From: Spirochaetota bacterium
GTDB lineage: Bacteria > Spirochaetota > B62-G9
Reading direction: 5' to 3'
Assembly: GCA_026990615.1 (NCBI GenBank)
Contig: JALXDB010000166.1
Location: forward strand, 1-6,904
Length of the DNA: 6,904 bases
Positions 6,180-6,904 of the stretch are shown piece by piece; the stretch's first letter is position 1, and each line of letters starts with the position of its first letter. Both the position numbers and the translations under genes were made by a program. The notes beneath the pieces were generated by a model, which saw nothing but the letters and a program-made list of their open reading frames with translations, was not told where the DNA came from and searched no databases.

Positions 6180-6904
6180 ACAACTTCTCTAAAATCCCCA
6201 CAGATACCCTGAGGTCCTCTTCTATGGTTCTGACTTCTTCCTCTATATCTTCTGGAGTTTTATCAGATTTTTTAGAGTATTTTATTTTGTTTATACTGTT
6301 GAACACACTCTTTAGTGTTTCAATATCCTGTTTGCTTAAATCCAATCTGTGGAGGTCTTTATTTAGAATCCTCTCCCTGTCAACTCCAAGTTTCTTATTA
6401 ATTGCGGTAATTATTAGCCTGTTAAAGGCAAATAGTGCTTCATCAATCCTCCGGTAAAATAAGTTTTCATTTACCTTTGCGGCAAGCATACGGATTGTTT
6501 CTCTAACGTCCTCTTTTTTACCTTTTTTTCTGCGATCCTGATTTTGCCTTCGGTTCTTTAATAAAAGAATTAAGAAAAGAGCTATCAGAGAGGCAAAAAC
6601 AAAGGGAGCTAAAACCTTGAGATAGGGAGGGTTTTTACTTTTATTATCGATAGTACTTTTTGAATTGTCCTGACTATCAAGAGTCAATCCGGAAGTTTCT
6701 CCAACAACTTTTATTCTTATATTTTTTAACCTGATACTCCTGTATTCTCCGACGTGAGTGTCGAAGTAGACAATATTTCCCGGTTGAATTTTATAATAAC
6801 CTGCCTTCTCGGGGATCATGGTGTATTCGAACTTTTTTAAGAAGTAAGCATCATCTTTTTTAAATATTCTGTCTTTGTAAACATTCGATAGAAATATTCT
6901 GCAC
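6160..6904 (-). CDS. batD: BatD-family protein, C-terminal part (start off the window)
   Basis: The frame stays open from the ATG at 6819 to the right edge, adding 28 residues (ending FLKKFEYT), so that ATG is internal and the gene is partial. The upstream end is the last Ig-like domain of BatD, recognised by IPEKAGYYKIQPGNIVYFD followed by THVGEYRSIRLKNIRIKVVG. A polar linker follows, then one membrane helix (about YLKVLAPFVFASLIALFLIL), a very basic KNRRQNQDRRKKGKK stop-transfer segment, and a cytoplasmic helical domain to the end (LRVSVGILEKLFNDLGT). Bat proteins work with a MoxR-type ATPase and von Willebrand A-domain proteins in the inner membrane and have been linked to aerotolerance and stress survival, though the mechanism is unsettled. 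No other bat gene lies downstream, so this is probably the last gene of an operon continuing to the right. Its last 20 bp overlap the convergent DUF434 gene. Confidence 0.87.
   Translation of the reverse strand, partial: CRIFLSNVYKDRIFKKDDAYFLKKFEYTMIPEKAGYYKIQPGNIVYFDTHVGEYRSIRLKNIRIKVVGETSGLTLDSQDNSKSTIDNKSKNPPYLKVLAPFVFASLIALFLILLLKNRRQNQDRRKKGKKEDVRETIRMLAAKVNENLFYRRIDEALFAFNRLIITAINKKLGVDRERILNKDLHRLDLSKQDIETLKSVFNSINKIKYSKKSDKTPEDIEEEVRTIEEDLRVSVGILEKLFNDLGT

Noticed and set aside
1..6904. A novel defence system, CRISPR array, mobile element or other new multi-gene system.
   Set aside because: I found no spaced direct repeats, transposase, integrase, reverse transcriptase, toxin-antitoxin pair or helicase/nuclease cluster. 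The genes are mostly known families in small separate units, so nothing supports such a claim beyond the uncharacterised single genes listed.

Overview
The window looks like chromosomal housekeeping and cell-envelope DNA from a low-G+C, probably Gram-negative (diderm) bacterium. A BatD-type protein suggests this, since it is common in spirochaetes, Bacteroidota and proteobacteria. Three further proteins have cleavable-looking N-terminal signals with no lipobox cysteine, which fits soluble periplasmic proteins. A DUF434-type protein, seen in many thermophiles and archaea, would fit an anaerobic or thermophilic spirochaete-like host. That placement is inference; no rRNA or other phylogenetic marker is present.

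Left part, + strand: the 3' part of a TauE/SafE-family membrane permease (1-593, start off the window). An AT-rich gap of about 240 bp follows, ending in a near-consensus sigma-70 promoter and a strong ribosome binding site. These drive a 238-residue exported protein of unknown function with a beta-sandwich look (837-1553). After a GC-rich hairpin comes an exported two-domain glycoside hydrolase family 3 enzyme of the NagZ type (1652-3358).

Middle, - strand: a solute-binding protein of the sugar ABC transporter type (5293 down to 4031) is followed 23 bp later by endonuclease III, nth (4007 down to 3348). The two are probably co-transcribed. nth overlaps the GH3 gene tail to tail by 11 bp.

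Right part: a divergent intergenic region of 181 bp, rich in short palindromes, separates the solute-binding gene from a + strand DUF434/DUF5616 protein (5475-6179) with a nuclease-like acidic motif pattern. That gene overlaps by 20 bp, tail to tail, the C-terminal part of BatD (- strand, 6904 down to 6160, start off the window), which is likely the last gene of a Bat operon lying to the right.

The genes do not form an obvious single pathway. The GH3 enzyme and the solute-binding protein could both belong to sugar or murein-fragment handling in the periplasm, but no permease, ATPase or regulator is in view to support that. I saw no CRISPR array, tRNA, rRNA, insertion sequence or recognisable phage or defence module. 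The least understood items are the DUF434 protein and the strongly expressed-looking exported protein at 837-1553.
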